Made by a program: the position numbers and the translations under genes | In this document: positions 61,076 to 64,000 of the stretch, piece after piece | How positions within the stretch are numbered: position 1 is the first letter of the stretch | Layout of the letters: each line of letters opens with the position of its first letter | The notes under the pieces: generated by a model | The model's database searches: none | What the model saw: the letters and a program-made list of their open reading frames with translations, nothing else | What the model was told of the DNA's origin: nothing | Assembly: GCA_964455375.1 (NCBI GenBank) | Contig: CAYVXE010000010.1 | Span: forward strand, 1-64,000 | Source of the DNA: CAYVXE01 sp964455375 | GTDB lineage: Bacteria; Zhuqueibacterota; Zhuqueibacteria; Oceanimicrobiales; Oceanimicrobiaceae | Length of the DNA stretch: 64,000 bases | Direction: 5' to 3'

Positions 61076-63106
61076 ATGTTCCATGCAATGAACAGGATGT
61101 TACATGCAGCTTTGACCCTACTTTGTTGTTTAATTCTTACTTCTGAAGCGATCCCGCAAGTTTCCAGATATGCAAAAGCCGATACGAGCAGAGCCAACCA
61201 GATGCAGCGGCTGCAACCGCCTGAATTTTCACCGAATCAATTCCAGTCAAACCGAAATTTAATCAATCCGGCTACTACCTACAATCCCATAGGCGGTAGT
61301 CGTGATAACGGTGAAGAACTAAAGGTCTTCGGTTTTGATCTGTTTTCTCAGCAACCGATGCCGATGCAGTCGCAAAGCGCAGATGTGCTTGTTCTCCCAT
61401 CGAATTATAAATTAGGTCCCGGTGACAGAGTGGGCATTTATTTGCTCGGAACCGTCCAGCAGAATTTAGATGTTGTGGTGAATGTAGAAGGTAAAGTTTT
61501 TCTGCCGCCTGTGGGTGTTATTCAGGCCTCCGGCCTGGAATTACAGGAATTTAAACATCTGTTGCACAAAAAACTTTCACCCTACTACGATAATTTTAAT
61601 GTGGATATCATGCTGCTGCAACCTAAAAACGTTCTGGTTGCAGTGGTGGGCGACGTGAGAAAACCCGGCAAATATTTGCTGAGTTCACTAAATACGGTCC
61701 TGGACGCGGTTATTCAGGCCGGTGGACCAACGCAGCACGGGTCGCTGCGAAATATCCAACTTCTCCGCCAGGGTAAACTGTTTGCAACGGTGGATTTATA
61801 TGGTTTTCTCATGAACGGCCACAATGATAATGATACGTTCTTACAGGCGGGAGATCGCATTTATGTCCCGCTATCTAAAAACAGGGTGACCATTCGCGGG
61901 GAAGTAAAGCGGCCATCTATTTTCGAGCTCAAAAATGACGGGAAAGAACGCTTGACCGATTTAATCGAACTGGCAGACGGTTTCAGTGATTTTGCCTATC
62001 TCGATAAAGTTGAAATCAGCAGTCTTTCGGAAAACGGACAGCGGGCATTGTCGTATGTAAACTTTAATGACATCATTGCTGGTGATTCCCTGCAAAACAT
62101 TTTGTTAAGCAATGAAGATGCCGTGCGTGTCTTTTCAAAGTTGGAGCAATTACATAAACGCAAAGTATCGATTTTCGGAGAAATACGCCGACCCGGGGCC
62201 TACGACCTGGAAGACAATATGCACCTCAGTGACTTAATTCTAAAGTCAGGAAATCTCACCAGAAAAGCCTATACGCTGGAAGCTGAAGTGGCAAAAATAG
62301 CGCCCGGTGAGCCCACGCACTTTATGAAAGTGAATTTGCAGCATATAAACGACGGCACGGATGGGAAAGAGGATATTTTGTTGGATGAAGATGACCAGGT
62401 GTTCATTCGTAAAATACCCAAATGGGAAGTGGACCTGACCGTGGATGTTCATGGGGAAGTCATGTTTCCCGGAAAGTATGCCATTGTGAAAGACAGTACG
62501 TATTTGAGTGAAGTTCTGGCGAAGTGCGGCGGTTTTACGGAAGACGCATTTTTGCAGGAGGCCTACGTCTTCCGGCCAAGTTCCCGCATCAAATTTGACA
62601 AAGAATTCGAACGCCTGAAGGAGATGAAACGTGAAGAGATGTCCGACCTCGAATATCAATATTTCGTCATGAAGCAGAACTCAACCGATTTGAATCGAAT
62701 CGTTGTGAATTTTAACAAGCTGGTTTATGAACATGACAAAACACAGGATATTATTTTAGAGGACAAAGATATTATTGTGGTACCCAAAGCTCCGCGAGTG
62801 GTTTCCGTAACCGGGAGTGTTGCCAAACCCGGCGGCGTGACCTATATTCCGAACGGAACATTTTCCTATTATCTGGCAAAAGCCGGTGGCGCCGCCTGGG
62901 ATGCAAAATTGAGCAAAACGAAAGTCATTAAGGTCACCGGGGAGGTCGTCGATGACGAAGATGTAAGGTCTTTTGAACCGGGAGACATCATCTGGGTACC
63001 GAGAAAATCCGACAAAAAGTTCTGGCCGCTTTTTCTGCAAACCGTAACCGTTGCAGCACAATTGGCGTCCATTTATTTAATCATTGATACCGCAAGACGG
63101 CGCTGA
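61076..63106 (+). CDS. Polysaccharide export outer-membrane protein with multiple SLBB domains
   Basis: Wza-type proteins form the outer-membrane channel for capsule or exopolysaccharide. A signal peptide is followed by the export domain (YKLGPGDRVGIYLLG... VNVEGKVFLPPVG, about 105-175). About five SLBB/SLBB-like beta-grasp domains come next (VVGDVRKPGKYLL, IRGEVKRPSIFEL, IFGEIRRPGAYDL, VHGEVMFPGKYAI, VTGSVAKPGGVTY). A final hydrophobic helix lies near 650-670. At 676 residues it is longer than Wza. Its stop overlaps the Wzz start by one base (TGATG). Confidence 0.92.
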   Translation: MFHAMNRMLHAALTLLCCLILTSEAIPQVSRYAKADTSRANQMQRLQPPEFSPNQFQSNRNLINPATTYNPIGGSRDNGEELKVFGFDLFSQQPMPMQSQSADVLVLPSNYKLGPGDRVGIYLLGTVQQNLDVVVNVEGKVFLPPVGVIQASGLELQEFKHLLHKKLSPYYDNFNVDIMLLQPKNVLVAVVGDVRKPGKYLLSSLNTVLDAVIQAGGPTQHGSLRNIQLLRQGKLFATVDLYGFLMNGHNDNDTFLQAGDRIYVPLSKNRVTIRGEVKRPSIFELKNDGKERLTDLIELADGFSDFAYLDKVEISSLSENGQRALSYVNFNDIIAGDSLQNILLSNEDAVRVFSKLEQLHKRKVSIFGEIRRPGAYDLEDNMHLSDLILKSGNLTRKAYTLEAEVAKIAPGEPTHFMKVNLQHINDGTDGKEDILLDEDDQVFIRKIPKWEVDLTVDVHGEVMFPGKYAIVKDSTYLSEVLAKCGGFTEDAFLQEAYVFRPSSRIKFDKEFERLKEMKREEMSDLEYQYFVMKQNSTDLNRIVVNFNKLVYEHDKTQDIILEDKDIIVVPKAPRVVSVTGSVAKPGGVTYIPNGTFSYYLAKAGGAAWDAKLSKTKVIKVTGEVVDDEDVRSFEPGDIIWVPRKSDKKFWPLFLQTVTVAAQLASIYLIIDTARRR

Positions 63107-64000
63107 TGAAAAAATCGACCAAGCAAACCGACAACCACACCGACAATTACACAGATGAGATCGACCTGCTGGATTATCTGAATGTGATTGTGAAACGCCG
63201 GAGGATGATCCTGCGCAATATATTTTACGCGGCTATTGGCATGGCTTTGCTGAGCTTCATCCTGCCCAACAGCTACACGGCGAAAGCCACACTCCTGCCG
63301 CCCGATGAGGGTGAACAGCAGGGACTGCGGGGCCTTTTGGCAAACTCACCCATTTCCATGTTGAACCTGCCGGGTGTGCCGTCATCCTCTTCGGACGTCT
63401 TCGCCGAAATCCTGAAGAGCCGTTCTGTAGGCGAAGGCGTGCTCAAACATCAATACAATTACGATGGGGAGAAAAAGAATCTTTTTGAGATTTTTGATGA
63501 GGATAGCAGAGAGAAGGCATTAAAGAAGTTGAAAAACAGCACAACCATTTCAACCAATGAGCAGGGAATCGTCGAGATTTCCGTGGAGGTGAAAGATGCG
63601 GATCTAGCTGCACAAATTGCCAATGTTTACGTGGAAGAACTCGATAAAGTGAACCAGGAGAAGAGTTTCTCCAGAGCAAAAAATTCACGAAAGTATATTG
63701 AGGAACAGCTAAAAATCACGCAGGAAAATTTAGATAAAGCCTCAAAACTGCTTGCGGATTTCCAATCCAAAAATAAAGCGGTGAATCTGGAGGAACAAAC
63801 AAAGGTTGCCATCGAGCGGGCCGGGGCAATAAAGGGGACCATCATGGCGAAAGAGGTAGAGCTTCAGGTGGCGCTGCAAACCATGAAAAAAAATAATCCG
63901 GCTATGGTGCGGCTGCAAAAAGAATTGGATGAACTTCGAAAACAGATTCATCAATTACAGTTTGGTAATTCAGCATCCCCGGTAGATCAGAAAGATTATT
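63106..64000 (+). CDS. Wzz/GNVR polysaccharide chain-length protein (C-terminus cut by window end)
   Basis: Translation from the ATG at 63106 stays open to the window edge, about 298 residues. The N-terminus has IDLLDYLNVIVKRRRMIL, the usual Wzz cytoplasmic lead. A membrane helix follows (NIFYAAIGMALLSFILP, about 39-55), then YTAKATLLPP and a long periplasmic coiled coil (KYIEEQLKITQENLDKASKLL...). These proteins set chain length and couple synthesis to export. The second membrane helix and any kinase domain lie beyond 64000. It is translationally coupled to the SLBB export gene. Confidence 0.9.
   Translation, partial: MKKSTKQTDNHTDNYTDEIDLLDYLNVIVKRRRMILRNIFYAAIGMALLSFILPNSYTAKATLLPPDEGEQQGLRGLLANSPISMLNLPGVPSSSSDVFAEILKSRSVGEGVLKHQYNYDGEKKNLFEIFDEDSREKALKKLKNSTTISTNEQGIVEISVEVKDADLAAQIANVYVEELDKVNQEKSFSRAKNSRKYIEEQLKITQENLDKASKLLADFQSKNKAVNLEEQTKVAIERAGAIKGTIMAKEVELQVALQTMKKNNPAMVRLQKELDELRKQIHQLQFGNSASPVDQKDY

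Noticed and set aside
1..64000. tRNA, rRNA, CRISPR arrays, IS elements or a prophage
   Set aside because: Reading the intergenic regions gave no cloverleaf-like sequence, no regularly spaced direct repeats, and no transposase or phage structural genes; the lone DUF1353 protein is not enough to call a prophage.

Overview
The window looks like a chromosomal segment from an uncultured or little-studied Gram-negative bacterium of the FCB group, most like Calditrichota/KSB1-type lineages. The clues are three secreted proteins ending in the FlgD-like/type IX-style sorting domain (NPFNP motif near its start, IR or LK at the very end), several lipoproteins, a TonB-dependent receptor, a HEXXH-type dipeptidyl-peptidase III, and dispersed palindromic intergenic repeats of the kind common in these phyla. 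Coding density is ordinary and base composition is moderate (roughly mid-40s % GC by eye). The main exception is one clearly GC-richer amidase gene. No tRNA, rRNA, CRISPR array, prophage or IS transposase was seen.

Layout. 1-5.7 kb: mostly minus-strand housekeeping and stress genes: the start of a class V aminotransferase, FabV enoyl reductase, an EamA transporter, NudC, a HAD phosphatase, and an arsR-arsM pair with a palindromic operator. 5.8-12 kb: minus-strand secreted proteins: an FG-GAP/ASPIC protein, an M1 peptidase apparently fused to an Omp85-like barrel, and a double-PDZ lipoprotein. 12.2-27.8 kb: a long plus-strand cluster of a TPR/metallopeptidase, two DUF4159 paralogues, a MoxR AAA+ ATPase, a DUF58 protein, a BatA/VWA membrane protein, a giant DUF4175 coiled-coil protein, a second VWA membrane protein and a caspase-like protein whose expected nucleophile cysteine is serine. 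27.8-37.4 kb: DUF1353, amidase, M48 lipoprotein, DPP III lipoprotein with a consensus sigma-70 promoter, HAD-IIA phosphatase, class I amidotransferase and Prc protease. 37.8-48.2 kb: a 1289-residue cohesin/ASH-repeat surface protein, then a minus-strand signalling cluster yfiR - TonB receptor - yfiR - hybrid histidine kinase. 48.5-57.5 kb: PepD, cyclophilin, YchF, a flippase-like membrane protein, AmmeMemoRadiSam B and A, dGTPase and an orphan EcfA ATPase. 57.9-64 kb: a sigma-54 activator, a FN3/Ig-repeat secreted protein, and the start of an exopolysaccharide export locus (SLBB outer-membrane export protein, then a Wzz protein running off the end).

How they work together. Two modules stand out. 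One is the 12.2-27.8 kb MoxR/VWA/DUF4175/DUF4159 set. It reads as an AAA+-driven, envelope-anchored assembly in which four proteins carry amidotransferase-like folds without an obvious catalytic cysteine, plus one apparently dead or altered caspase-like protein. The other is a possible sigma-54 regulon. I find -24/-12 elements ahead of the activator gene itself, ahead of the FN3 surface protein next to the polysaccharide locus, and ahead of the yfiR/TonB/kinase operon. Together these suggest coordinated control of surface polysaccharide, secreted protein and outer-membrane sensing. This is inference from sequence reading; no database search was possible.
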